DNA from: Adineta steineri
Taxonomy: Eukaryota; Rotifera; Eurotatoria; Adinetida; Adinetidae
Length of the DNA: 64,000 nucleotides
Direction of reading: 5' to 3'
Assembly: GCA_905250115.1 (NCBI GenBank)
Contig: CAJNOI010000017.1
Span: 819,248-883,247, forward strand
The notes under the pieces are model-generated. The model was not told the origin of the DNA. It searched no databases and was given only the letters and a program-made list of their open reading frames with translations. The stretch's first letter is position 1. The number at the start of each line of letters is the position of its first letter. Positions 22,976 through 34,900 of the stretch are shown piece after piece. The position numbers and the translations under genes were made by a program.

Positions 22976-23765
22976 GCTTACTATAGATGAACGATTCTTC
23001 TATGGATGACTATACATGCTAACGCATCTGTAAAGCATTATAAATGCGACATAACGAACGCCTGTATAGACTATAGGCATTGACTAGGACTTCTATTCAT
23101 TCATAAGCTAGTCCATTCTTCTATCGACATTGTATCATTTCTTTGTCGTAACAGATATATACATATATAATACGAGGGAATAGATGAACAAGAATCAATT
23201 GAAAGATAGCACAGCATTTCTTATTACAATATTCTCGTTAATAAAACAAACAAAAAGAACTAGCAAACAGTAAGTTTCAAATTATTGATATGCTTTATTC
23301 GAATATTTTCTTTTGAATAGAAAATGTATAAACAACTAGCATTTTTTCGTAAACATGAAATGAATGAAGTGAAAAGATTCATCAAACAACAAAATAATGC
23401 ACTTGGTTATGGGTCTATTACAAAATTATCTCATTGTCGATCACCTACACTATGTCGTGGAGTAAGTTTAAGATTATATTAATTTTCTTTCATATTTTTA
23501 TGAATAAAGACAAAGTCATAGATGTAGATAGAAAGATTTAAAAAGTTGATAATGGATTTGAGGAATTTTTAGTATTTTTTGGTTTATCTATTTTTTGTAT
23601 ATTTTAAAAATCTGTTGATTAAGATACATTTTACGTATTCTTTATTTAAAACCTGATTGTGTATTTAAAAAAAATTCTTTTTCTTTTTTTTTGTAAATTA
23701 TCTTTTTTATTAAATAGTAAATTATAAAAATATTAACATTGAGTTAGTATTTAAAATGAACTACT
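22976..23765 (+). pseudogene. Prickle-like gene, second copy with internal deletion
   Basis: Positions 22976-23575 match 43-640, including the leader, leader intron and first coding exon (23324-23461, still open). From 23578 the sequence matches about 2205-2400, the very end of the last exon and its tail. About 1.56 kb carrying LIM1-LIM3 is missing, so no LIM protein can be made. The junction lies in TTTTTAGTATTTTTTGGTTT, where both sides carry T-rich sequence, fitting deletion by short-homology repair. The copy ends four bases before the stop of the minus-strand gene at 23769. Confidence 0.85.
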
Positions 23766-23768
23766 AAT

Positions 23769-25076
23769 TTAATCCGAATTATCAATTATTTCTTCATTAT
23801 CTTCAGATGATATAATTGAATTTGATTCTTCAATAAAATCAAGTAGATCGATAAATGCTGGTGCAGTATCACCACTACCATCATTCATATTTAAATGACG
23901 TTCAACAATATTAAGAGCTGTTTGAGTAATCTGATCTGTACTTTGTTGTATAAATGTATTTGGTAAATCTTCAGATACATGAATATCTAATTGAACTGAA
24001 TTTGTTGTTTGAATACGTGGATAATTTTCATTAAAAGCTGGTCGTTGTACAATTGAATTAGTTTGTGCTTCAATTTTATCAAGAACTGAATCAATATTAT
24101 CAAGAATTGAATGAATCTGTGTTACCATCATTGATTGTATCGGTAATGATGTTTCATCTACATGAAATATCATAGATGATTGACGAGTAATTGATTGTTC
24201 TATAGGTGAAGGTGGTGGTGGTGATTTCGTTATTATTGATGTATAACTTTTTGATAAACAAATTGGTGTTGATTGAAATTGTAAATCATTATTATTAATC
24301 GAATGAAATTTTTTTTGTTGAATATTATCTATTGAAGAATTAACTTCATTAATTAATCGTTTATTTGTTAATTGTTCATCGAATGAAGATGATGAACTAC
24401 CAAATACACGACAAACAAATTGTTTAGCTTTTTCAAATACTCCTGATGTATTTGATAAAACCTTGACAAAAAAAATCAACAATAGTTTTCTAATAGAAAA
24501 GAAAAACAAACTCTTGTCATATTCGATGTTGTTGATGGAGATATATTCGTTTCTTGATTATCAACAATTTGTTTTGATTTAAAATTTTTTACAAGAAAAT
24601 ATTCATTATCTAATAGTTCAATAATTTCTTTATTTGTTTTTAATAGTCTAGATAAGAAGAAAATTGTTATTATTAATATAAAGAAAAAAAATATATACTC
24701 ATTATTTTTTAATATTTCAATTAATTTTAAACGATATTCATTATTAGTAAAAAGATCTAGAAGTATTGGAAGACTATCAGATGTAATAAATATATGAATC
24801 TAATTAGAAATTTAATATTCTTTTGAAAAATCGAAAGAAGGAAATTTTTACAAAAGGAATTAATTGATGAATGGCTTGTAAACGATATTGTTCATTATTA
24901 AAAAGAGAAAAAAAATATTGAAGTGTACAAGGTGTAAGTTGTAAATGATGTAAATGAGATTTCAGTGTTATAAGCATTTGTAATCGATCAATATCATTAT
25001 CAAGTCGATATAATTCTCGACATAAGATATCAATTGGTGAATTTATCTTATTTAACATTAATAAAAGAGAAATCAA
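23769..25076 (-). CDS. DUF4476-like protein
   Basis: Four exons (25076-24852, 24799-24699, 24647-24512, 24461-23769) join with matching phases to 384 residues. The N-terminal 130 residues hold two similar blocks, LQYFFSLFNNEQYRLQAIHQ and LPILLDLFTNNEYRLKLIEI, each ending in a F.....YRL..I pattern. This resembles DUF4476, an all-helical domain of unknown function with two such halves. The C-terminal 230 residues are low in complexity, with KSPPPPSPIEQS and an acidic end EESNSIISSEDNEEIIDNSD. No signal peptide or membrane segment is clear. The gene closes right beside the truncated Prickle copy, so its 3' untranslated region must run into it. The splice model is strong; the domain name is tentative. 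Confidence 0.6.
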
Positions 25077-25290
25077 AAAATTTTGTCTACAAAAAAGAAA
25101 GCGCTTGTTGAGTTTATTTAACTATTCGATGATTGATATTAGTTATTTATCTCAATGAAATTATGTTTCAGAGATTACATCACTGAATATTTTTTTATTA
25201 ATTAAAATATTCAATTTTGAATTGCCGCATCATTAACAATAAATGCATTCAGCATCAATTCTATAAAAAATACATACGACGCATTTGTAT

Positions 25291-26384
25291 CTACGGTGTT
25301 TCTTCATAAAAATGATACAATATGGACGGAGTCACTGAAGTAGTTGAACCTCGTCTAGATAATGGTAGATCATATAAAGCAGGTACAATAATAGGCGAAG
25401 GTAATCGTGATAGAGACGGTAATGGTGGTGGTGGTAAGGGCGGTGGTGGTCGTTGTATTGTTGATATTGTAGATGTATTTGATGCTGCATATGCTATTAA
25501 TTTCTGTTTTACTCGTTTTTTCCAAATAAAAAAAATGACTAAACCAACGACAAGAGTTAATAAAGCTCCTCCGAGCCCAGCAGCAACGACAATACCAATA
25601 TTAATTTGAGAAGACGACGTATCTGTAACTGTAGTTGTAGTTATTGAATCTAGTTTAACTAAATTAATAAAAAAATATTACTTATTTGTTTCTATTATAA
25701 TATGAATAATTTTATATTTGAACATGTTAGTCCACTATATTAGGGAAAACATGCACATGTCTGATTAGTTGTACATATACCTGTTCTTGCTGGTACACAT
25801 TCATCACATACTATTAGACCTGTAAGAAGACTGAAAAATAATATCGTCTGTGTTGGAAAAAAACTTTCTTGAGCGTTTTTCTATTTGATAAATCTTAAAC
25901 TGTCATTTTGGAATTTCGAATTGTTTACTTTATGACGAATAGATTTCATTTTTGTTTATGTACTTTACCTTATCAACTCTCAAGACTTCACTGTTTTAAA
26001 AGATATACAAGGAAGGATGAATTAGTACTATATAGTTAGAATATACTAGACTATTCATACCAGTAGTTGAATTAAAGAATATTGTTATTGAAAAGAAATT
26101 CTTTTGAAGATTAATAGAATAAATTTCGAAAGAATAAACTTTAACATTGTTGAATTTTATGCTTACTTGTCATGAAAATTGTGACGGTGTCGATGAAAAA
26201 TGAGGTTTAAAAAATCAATATGTTCTCTTTTCTCTTCACTACAGATTTTTTTTTTCTGAATGTTTTCATCCAGTAATGCAACAATAGCATTAATGTTTTG
26301 ACAAAGAACATAAAGTAAGATTGTTTCAAACACAAAAACAATTCGTAAAATAAAAAGAAAAAAAAAAGAAATTCTTTCTAACAA
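25291..26384 (-). CDS. Small single-pass membrane protein
   Basis: Three exons (26384-26167, 25830-25781, 25658-25291) have matching phases 2 and 1 and give 211 residues. The first exon starts with a hydrophobic signal-like stretch (ISFFFLFILRIVFVFETILL). The second has GLIVCDECVPART. The third has a Thr-rich stem, one transmembrane helix (IGIVVAAGLGGALLTLVVGL) and a proline-rich cytoplasmic tail (RPPPPLPPPPLPSLSRLPSP) that could bind SH3 or WW domains. If exon 2 is read through its donor it continues GICTTNQTCACFP, then TAA, then YSGLTC, which looks like the rest of an EGF-like domain with a stop. The gene may therefore have lost an EGF module and survived by an earlier splice site, or be a pseudogene. 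Confidence 0.45.
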
Positions 26385-26482
26385 TGAAATTTGCCTAAAT
26401 ATTTTGATGATTCAAAAAATATCACAAAATAATTTACGTAGTTTATCTCTTTCTACAAATTTCATTTGAATTACGTAATGAT

Positions 26483-26658
26483 CAGCGACGGATTTAGGAT
26501 TTTGAAAGCGGGGGGGGGGGCGGTTTCGGCTAATAATTAATTTTTTGAGTTTAGTCGAAGTAGTGCGAACTTATTTTTTCGTTCATTTTTGCTGCAATAA
26601 ATTTCTGAAGGAGAGGGGGGCGATGGGGGCGGTCATTCTCCCCCTAAATCCACCAGTG
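26483..26658. mobile_element. hAT-like MITE with 8-bp target duplication
   Basis: Ends are CAGCGACGGATTTAGG and the reverse complement of CACTGGTGGATTTAGG. The flanks are GTAATGAT (26475-26482) and GCAATGAT (26659-26666), one base different. The element is 176 bp with long G and C runs inside and no open frame. The CAGNGGCGGATTTAGG type of end is common in non-autonomous hAT elements of many animals. Confidence 0.8.
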
Positions 26659-26963
26659 GCAATGATTGATTTGTTCATTCAACAGTGACTTGAATAAAAA
26701 GTACATTTATTTGTTCTAGAATATCATTTTTGTCGACGTACGTACTGTAAATGCATGACTAAATGTTTGCGAATGAAATGGGCGTAGTAAAGTGCATTGA
26801 AGTATTTATGTTCTTCTTATCAAATAAGAAGATTATGTAATTAGAATATCAAATCAAAATCTTATATCGGTCAGACTTTTTTTTTTTGAATTAATGTAAA
26901 AAGAAAACTGCAAAGAACAAGTGACTTTGAGTTTTGAAAGAAAAGAAATAAAAAAAAAGAGAG

Positions 26964-26974
26964 TGCCGTGACCC

Positions 26975-27031
<57 letters not shown>

Positions 27032-27036
27032 CCGGC
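26964..27036 (-). tRNA. trnF-GAA: tRNA-Phe (GAA)
   Basis: The minus strand folds as a full cloverleaf of 73 bases. It has acceptor GCCGGGA, D stem GCTC/GAGC, anticodon stem TCAGA/TCTGA around CTGAAGA (anticodon GAA), T loop TTCGATC and discriminator A. Boxes A and B (TAGCTCAGTTGGGA, GGTTCGATCCC) are intact. The acceptor stem has one mismatch, G5 opposite A68. There is no intron. Confidence 0.95.
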
Positions 27037-27093
27037 GAAATATATACCATTTAAATGTGACTTAATATTTTATTTTCTATACAAACAACAAAA

Positions 27094-28453
27094 TTACAAT
27101 TCAGCTTTTTCAATATAGTCTTTGAATAATTCTCGTTTTTGTTGTCGTTCATAATAAGCTTGTTGAGCCATATCTAATACATCTCCAACCGTTCTTTTTT
27201 CACATAATCGACGTATTCTTTCAATTCTTGTTTCTTCAGCTAATCGTTTTTTTTCAGCTGCAATTGGCATACTTACCGTTGCTACATCATTTTCTTTTGT
27301 ATCAATTTTTTCATTTTTTTTATTCTTGTCAGTTTTATTTTTTTTACCACCTGGACCAACACCCATTTCAATTTGTTCATCATCAAATGCTTGTGTTGCT
27401 TGATCATTAATACGTCGAACTTTAACTGGACGTGTTTTTGGTTTTTCATCAATAATTGGTTTTTCATCAATTTCTTCATCTTGTTGTTCACGTTCAGTTG
27501 CTCGTGCATGTTTTTCACGTGCACGTTTATACATTATATCATTATCATCACCATCCTCAGCAGAATTTGTTTCCATTGCTTCTTCATCATCATGTGTTGC
27601 ACGTGTACGAAGTTGACGAACATTACGAGAAGTTGAAGATTCTAAAAAATAAAATTTTAATATTTAATTGTTTTCTTTTATTTGCTAATATTCTAATTAC
27701 TTTCTATTGTTGGTTCAGTTTTTATTTTTTCACTTTCTTCAAGAATTGTTGCATCACCTTACAGTAAGCAAAAATAAGTTACAATAGAAATTCTTTATAA
27801 TAGAAAAACATACCTGTTCGAAGTTTAAATTGAAAACGATGAAAAGCATCCATATTATCTTGTCCTAGAACATTTAATAAAGCTTCTCGTTTATCTTCAA
27901 GTTTTTCTCGTTCTAAATCAGCTTGTTGTTCAGCTAATTTAATTTTATATGCTGATGTAACGAATACTTCTTTATCGGCATAAAGATCACCTTCTGCTTC
28001 ACGTTCACGTTGTATACGTCGTTCTAGAACTCGATCATATTCTTTTTGACGTTGTTTATTTTTTTCTAAAAGACCAACAACATATTTTGCTTCTCGAACA
28101 GTATTTGATTCACGTTCAAGACGTTTTTTTTCTTCACGTCGTTGTTCTTGTTGAACAGTTGAACTAACTTGTTCATAGACTTCATCATATTCATATATAT
28201 TTGGATCTTCTTCAAGTGCTTGTTCAATATCACGTTGAGCTTTTGGATTAAGTGAAAGACGACTTGATGTTGGAGGTTTACTTATTTTAGTCGATGTATC
28301 TGCATCATCATCATCATCAAGAGAAAAAGCTGAAGCTGCGAAACAATTTTTATTAATTGGTAGTATTGCTGTTGTTTTGCTTTTTGGTTTACTTGGAAAT
28401 GATAAACCAAATGGTCGTTTTGTAGTGGAAGATGAATTATCTTCAGCTGACAT
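27094..28453 (-). CDS. NSRP1: Nuclear speckle splicing regulatory protein 1 homologue
   Basis: Three exons (28453-27814, 27757-27701, 27641-27094) join in frame to 414 residues. The N-terminal half matches NSRP1 (CCDC55): FGLSFP near the start, then EEDPNIYEYDEVYE, a coiled-coil region, RRIQREREAEGDLYADKEVF and VTSAYKIKLAEQQ. Vertebrate NSRP1 has IQREREMEKGEFDDKEAFVT and a C-terminal YIEKEDD; here the end is DYIEKAEL. The protein acts in the nucleus in alternative splice-site choice. The middle is charged and low in complexity, without the long RS region of vertebrates. It ends 58 bp from the tRNA gene and is divergent from the CEP350 homologue. Several open frames on the plus strand here are shadows. 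Confidence 0.85.
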
Positions 28454-28939
28454 TATCTAAAAAAGAAGTTAGACTCGTAATATTTTCGAAGCTACGATAA
28501 ATAGATTTTTATATATTGACTGACGTTTCGAAACTTTTTATCTAAACTATACAAACATGTATTGCACAAAAATCTATGTAAGACATTTTGATTATTTCAA
28601 AATTTGATGCCCGACCTATATGACTCACATTAGACAATTATTTAATCCAATGAAAAACATAACAAACAACTTTTTTATACCAGCGCCATCTGAATCTTAT
28701 CATATTTTTACTCAAAAAACTCATTATATTATCATTTCTCTTGTTTTAAACAACCTGTTTTAATATACTATAGACATATTTAAAATATAAAATGAATGAA
28801 GTTTATTGCTTAGTATCATCTAACGTAATGGTAGTAAATTGACGAATCATATAATCTTCTAATGAAACAAAGAATGCCTGTTGGACAAAGAAATCCTTTT
28901 TGTTTTTTACCATATTGTACATAATTCCATTGTATTTTA

Positions 28940-31900
28940 ATGTCTCAAACCGAATTAAACTGGAGAACATCTTATGATTCGAAAAGACCTGGATATTATC
29001 ATTCAGATATACATTTAAATGCATCGAATTCATCGTCGATTTATACTAGTAATCCGAGTATGTTAGATAATGATGATGATGATGCTCGATTAATAAATAG
29101 AAAACGTCCATTACTTGATTCTCAAGCTTTGCAGAATATTCAAAGAAAAATTAGTAAACAGAAAATTGCTGCAGGTAATTGTTCAATTTTCGAAAAAATA
29201 ATTAGAATATAAATAATTCATGAACCGAAACTAAATTTATTTTTAGAAAATCTAAAATTTTAGACTGAAGTGTTTGATTTTATTTTTAGCAGTCTCTTTT
29301 TTTCTCAGTTTAAAATCAGTTCAAGAGCTTTTGAAAAACTTCTTATATTTACATAGTATTCTCATAGATTTGTTATATCAATCTTTCAAAAAGTCGCGAT
29401 TCTAGAGCAAAAGGCAATCGCTTGTTAGAATATTTATTTCCTTGAATTATAGAACAACGTATTGAACAAATTAATGGTGATCATATGTTTGAATCATCGA
29501 GTTTACAAAATCTTCATTATTCTCCGCATCGTCGACAACATTCTCCTATTGCTCGATCACCTCCATCATCTCATTCATTTCCTTCTGAACCAAATATTTC
29601 TCTTCGGCATTCAAATGGTTCACGAATGTTACATGGTAATAATGATATTATTCTATCGAATGGATTTCAGCATCAAACATTTCATCAACCACATACGCGG
29701 AAGATCACTAAAATTACTCCAAGTAAATTTCATTAAAGATAAATTAAATTTAAGAAATAATTTCTATTAATATAGAAGAAAATTATTCGTTATCACATAA
29801 TCGAGCAGTACAACCACGTAGTGCAAGTGCGACAGTTGGTTCGACTAAAAAACAAGAATCTAAAGATATTTTACCTCCTCCAAATGATACACAACGATTG
29901 AAAAGTGTTCGCCGACATGAACCTGCTCATGTTTCATCAGGTCCACGTGCTAAAACTAGTAAAAATTTATTTATTGTTATTATAAAATCTACTAGATATA
30001 TTAGGTTTAATTGCTCCGGATTCATGGAAAACTGATCCAGCTAATTCAAAAAAACTCTTAAAGAAAAAACCAACGACTGAAGTTACTAGTAAACCGACAG
30101 TAACTGATGATTCAGCTATACCTATAATTGAACAGTTATCTACTCAAAATTCACAACCAATAAAAAAACCAAAACGTGCCAAAAGTTTGTTCTTTTATAT
30201 TTACTTAAGTTAATTTTCACATCGAAGTTTAGGTGCTTCAAAACCAATTATAACCGAAAAAGTACCAATAAAACCACCGCCAAAACGTATGTTTACTTTT
30301 CGAAATCTTCGATAATTATTAGATAATTTTATTTCAGCGGAAAAAACTAAAGAAGAAAAAAAATTAGAAAGTGAAAAAATAAAAAAATACATGGAAGAAA
30401 AACGTCAAGAACTTGAAAAAAAACTTTTAAGTGAAAAAGAATTAAAAAGTGTACAAGAAAAAGAACGACAAGAACGATTAAAAAAATTAAATGAACAAAT
30501 TAAAAAAGTTGCTCAACAACCTTTACCATCGTCATTAATAAAAAAATCATCTGCATCAGTTTGTTTTCAATTATTTTTTTATTATGAAAATAATTTATTT
30601 TATTATATAGTTACCACAAAAAGATCTTACCGATCAATCACGTGAACGACTTCTTCAAATACTTGGTCCAAAACCTAATGATGAACTACCAATTGAATCT
30701 CATAAAGAGACTCCTATTGAAGAAGCTTTAATACTCGAACGTTCACCATCACCTAGTTCATCATCAAGTTCTGATTCAATCGTTGAAATTCAACCACCAA
30801 AATTGTAAAATTATTAGAGTTATTTTTTTGGGTATCTCGATAAAACGTTTTTCTCATTTTAGACATAATCAATCAGTAGTACGCTCACGTTCAGAACCAC
30901 CTATTCAAAATATTGACAATGCTTTTGAACAACGAAATCAAAATTTACTTCGATGGGCTCATAATTTAACACGAGATTGTGATGTTATTGAAAATAAATT
31001 TAAATATATTCGACCAGGTAAAAATATTGATAAGTTACTTCAAGTTTTAAAAACTATATTCTTTAGATGGTACTCAAGCATTTGATATAATTCCTGCTTC
31101 ATTTCAACAACTTCAACATAATGATGGTAATTTACGTATTCAAACACCTATTATAATAACAAATAATGAAAAAATTGATCCGGAACCAATTATTGCATCG
31201 AAAATATTACGTCCATCAGGACGTTTAAGCCATTTAAATCAAAATCAAACAAGTGAATATCAAAATCAAAAATTACCAGGTGTTGGTAATCTTCGTGATC
31301 CAATATTAGAACAACGTATAAAACGTGATCGTGCTGCAGCAAAAATTCAAGCAACTTATCGTGGTTATACAGTAAGAAAATCACTTTCTTGGATAAATGA
31401 AAAACAAAATCGATTAAATAGTGAAGCTAATAAACGAGTAATATTCATTTCTTAATAAAAATAATTATGTTTTATTTTTGTGTACATAGCCTCTACGTAA
31501 ACCTAAAAAAACTTCTTCCTATGCAACAGATATTCGTGATACTCCAGCAATAAATTTTGATCTTCGATTTTCCGATGATAATTTTACAATTGGTTCAACA
31601 CTTTTACGTCAATATCAACGAAATGAAACTAATATTAGGCCAACAACAAGTATTTATTTATTAAAATTAAAATTTTTAAAATTGAAATTTGTTTTTCTTC
31701 TATAGATTCATCAATTTCTGAGAAATCTCGGCGACAACAAACACCACCACCACCACCACCAACAAAACAAAAAGTACAAAGACCAACAACAATACAAACT
31801 TATTCCGATGATTATGAAAATATGACAAGTACAGTATCATCTATACCAACGAATCACAAACAAAGTCCGCAAAAACCGCGTGTTATTCCGCAACCATTAC

Positions 31901-34900
31901 TAAGTATATATACACTTATTTAACATCTCGATATCTAAAATATTATTTTAAAACTTGTTTAGATACTCAAAGTACTGAGTCATCGACATCATCATCACCA
32001 TCTACTTCAACTTCGGTCACTCCAACTCCAACACCTGAACCTCCTGTATCTCCTAAGGTTCAACGTCGTCGTTCATTCTCTCCTCCGTTAACACCACAAA
32101 GGTCTTCAGATCATGTTCAACCTTTTCATAATCATTCTCAGGCTCCTCCTCCTCGTCCACCTCCAACAACGACTACACATCGAATAGTCGATGAACGTCG
32201 TTATTCACCAGATGCACTTGAAAGACAATTAAATGCCGAGTTACATCTACTTGATGGTGTTGAAGCATCAATGAAACAAGTAGAACATATGGAACGATTG
32301 CGATCAGTTGCACTTGCTCAACAAGAAGTTGTTTCATTAGCACAAGTGTTAAGAAATGTAAATATTTTTATAATTATTATTTTATTTCATTGAATAGCAC
32401 TTCTTTTTCTTCTTCTTCTTCTACTAAAGAAACCTACTGAAGAGTCTGTTTCACAACAACAAACTAGAAGGTAAATTAATATTTCAAATTTATTTATTAT
32501 AAAATCAATTCATTTAAAGACCTCCAGTACGAAAAACGCCGTCGCCTTCTTCTTCTTCATCATCATCACAATCATCTCCATCTGTACCTGATAGAAAGCA
32601 TCATTCACCACCACCTCAACAATCTAAAACTAAACCTTCACATCGTCGAACGAGTTCATCATCATCATCATCATCGTCAATATCGGAATCGTAAGAATTG
32701 GAATATTCTCTTTTTTTGTAATAAGTTAAAAAAAAACAGTGGTTTACTGATGTTTGTTTTTCGTTTCAAGCAATTTAATATTTTAGATATAACATAATAC
32801 ATATATATATAGTTTTTGAGGATAATATATTTTATTATATTCCGTTAACAAAAGCATACATAGTTTTTTAAAAAATGTAATACATCAATATTTCGAACAA
32901 ACTTGCTTTGTTATGTATGTGTTTTTTGATTTTCTTGCTTTGAAAATATTTAACGATCATATGCATTAATATTTCGTAAATATCGTGGTAAATTCATATT
33001 CATACGAATATTACCTCTTGATGCTCTTCTATCATACGTATTGAATAATTTTTGAATATTATAAAAATAACGACAAGAAGAAAATAATATTTGTGGATGA
33101 TAGAAACGAAATCGACAATCATTGTTATCTTCATTGGATTCAAGTATAGATGTAAATTCATCATTTAAAATAATAGATGAACTGAGATATCGAGAATGTA
33201 CCACCAGTATACAGGAGAATAGGATAATTAAACCATAACGATACATGGTGGCAATTGCTTGAAGTACTTTTTATGCTACTAAATAACATCTATATAAAGC
33301 ATATCCTTCATTATATAGAACATAAGAGAAGAGAAAGACGTGGGCAAAACGTCTGACTTTTCCGTTAGATGAAGAAAAGAGATTATTTATTAAAAATGAT
33401 AATAAAATTTTCTAATGAATAATTTCTTATTTTTGTTTAGAATTTTAACTGACCGTGAAAAAGATGTCCGGAAAAAATTTCATAATGAAACTGAATTACA
33501 AGAATATGAAAAACGTCTCAAAAATATTGAAAATAAAGTTCGCCAACTTGCTAAAAATGGTATGTATTATTCTTCTTTTACTAAATAAAAATCGAGATTA
33601 AGAAATAGTTCAATATGAATTATTTCTTTTATCATATAAAACAATATTCTAGATAATAATAATGAAGATATTGATTATAAACAATTGGAAACAGTATTAA
33701 ATGGTAAAATAGAGTTAACACTAAGCTATTCATCTAACTAGCTTCTTGATTTTACGTTTTTGTCCTTATGAAAATAACTAAACTTTTTTTTCTCCTTCTT
33801 TCAATAATAGCATACGACGTTATTCATGACAAACGAAATGTTAAACCTTCACATACAAAACCAAAATCAAGTAATGAATCAAGTATTAGTGAAGATATAC
33901 ATATATCAAATAAATCATCAACGTAATTAAAATACATTTTTTTATCTAATTTTAAATATTTTTCATTTCAATATAGTTCAACAAGTAGTACAATTCAACA
34001 AAAAACAACTAATAATACAAGTGAAATTCGTACAGAACCGTATGAAATTATTGATTATGAGTTTTTTTGTTTGTTCTAATTTGAAAATATTTTAGAATTG
34101 AAAAAGAAAGTGATATATCAACAATATCATTTGAAAAAGATGAATCCGGTAAATAAATATATATGATTTTAAATAAATCTATAATATTTATTTAATTCTA
34201 GATATTGTAACAACAGATGTTAGTGATATTGAACATCGTATAAATACTTATCATGCACAATTGAAAGCAAAAAAAACTGAAATTGATAAATTAAAACACA
34301 AGAACAAAAAAGATGCATTAAGAAAACAAGAAGATGAATTGAAAAAACAACTTCAAGTAAGAAGTACTATTATTGGATTTCTAAAATAAGAAAGTCAGAT
34401 ATGAAATGCTAATAAATTCTTAACCAAAATACTCAGAGTCCTATGAACGGTAGTAGGTTGAGATTAATAATATATCAATTTAATGCTTGAGTATTAGGAT
34501 TAAAAAACTAATTTAATATTTTGATATTAGTATCATATTAAATATCTGTTATAATTGTGTGTTGTCTTTCAGGTGTTAAATTTAGATTTCAATTAGTTTA
34601 ATACTTTTATGAAATATGAAAACTTCATTGCAGGAACATATAATACTTCTCTATCTAAAGTGCTTTAAACTAAATAAAGTCTAATTTTAACATTTGAATA
34701 ACAAATTTGATAAACAACGATAATACGCATTAGTATGATAGTAATATCAAAGTATTAAATTAATATTTTTTTGACCGTAATGCAAAAGTGCAAACTTTAT
34801 TGTTCTGGTATATATCGGAAACATACATTAATTGAGTAGACATTTTCATCTATTATTTACACTCGGACAACTTAATTATTTCTTAAAGAGTTATATGAGT

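Noticed and set aside
27228..27767. Several plus-strand open frames rich in Phe, His and Cys
   Set aside because: They lie antisense to the NSRP1 exons, which have clear homology and consistent splicing.
28803..29033. Minus-strand 76-residue frame
   Set aside because: It overlaps the first CEP350 exon antisense and has no features of its own.
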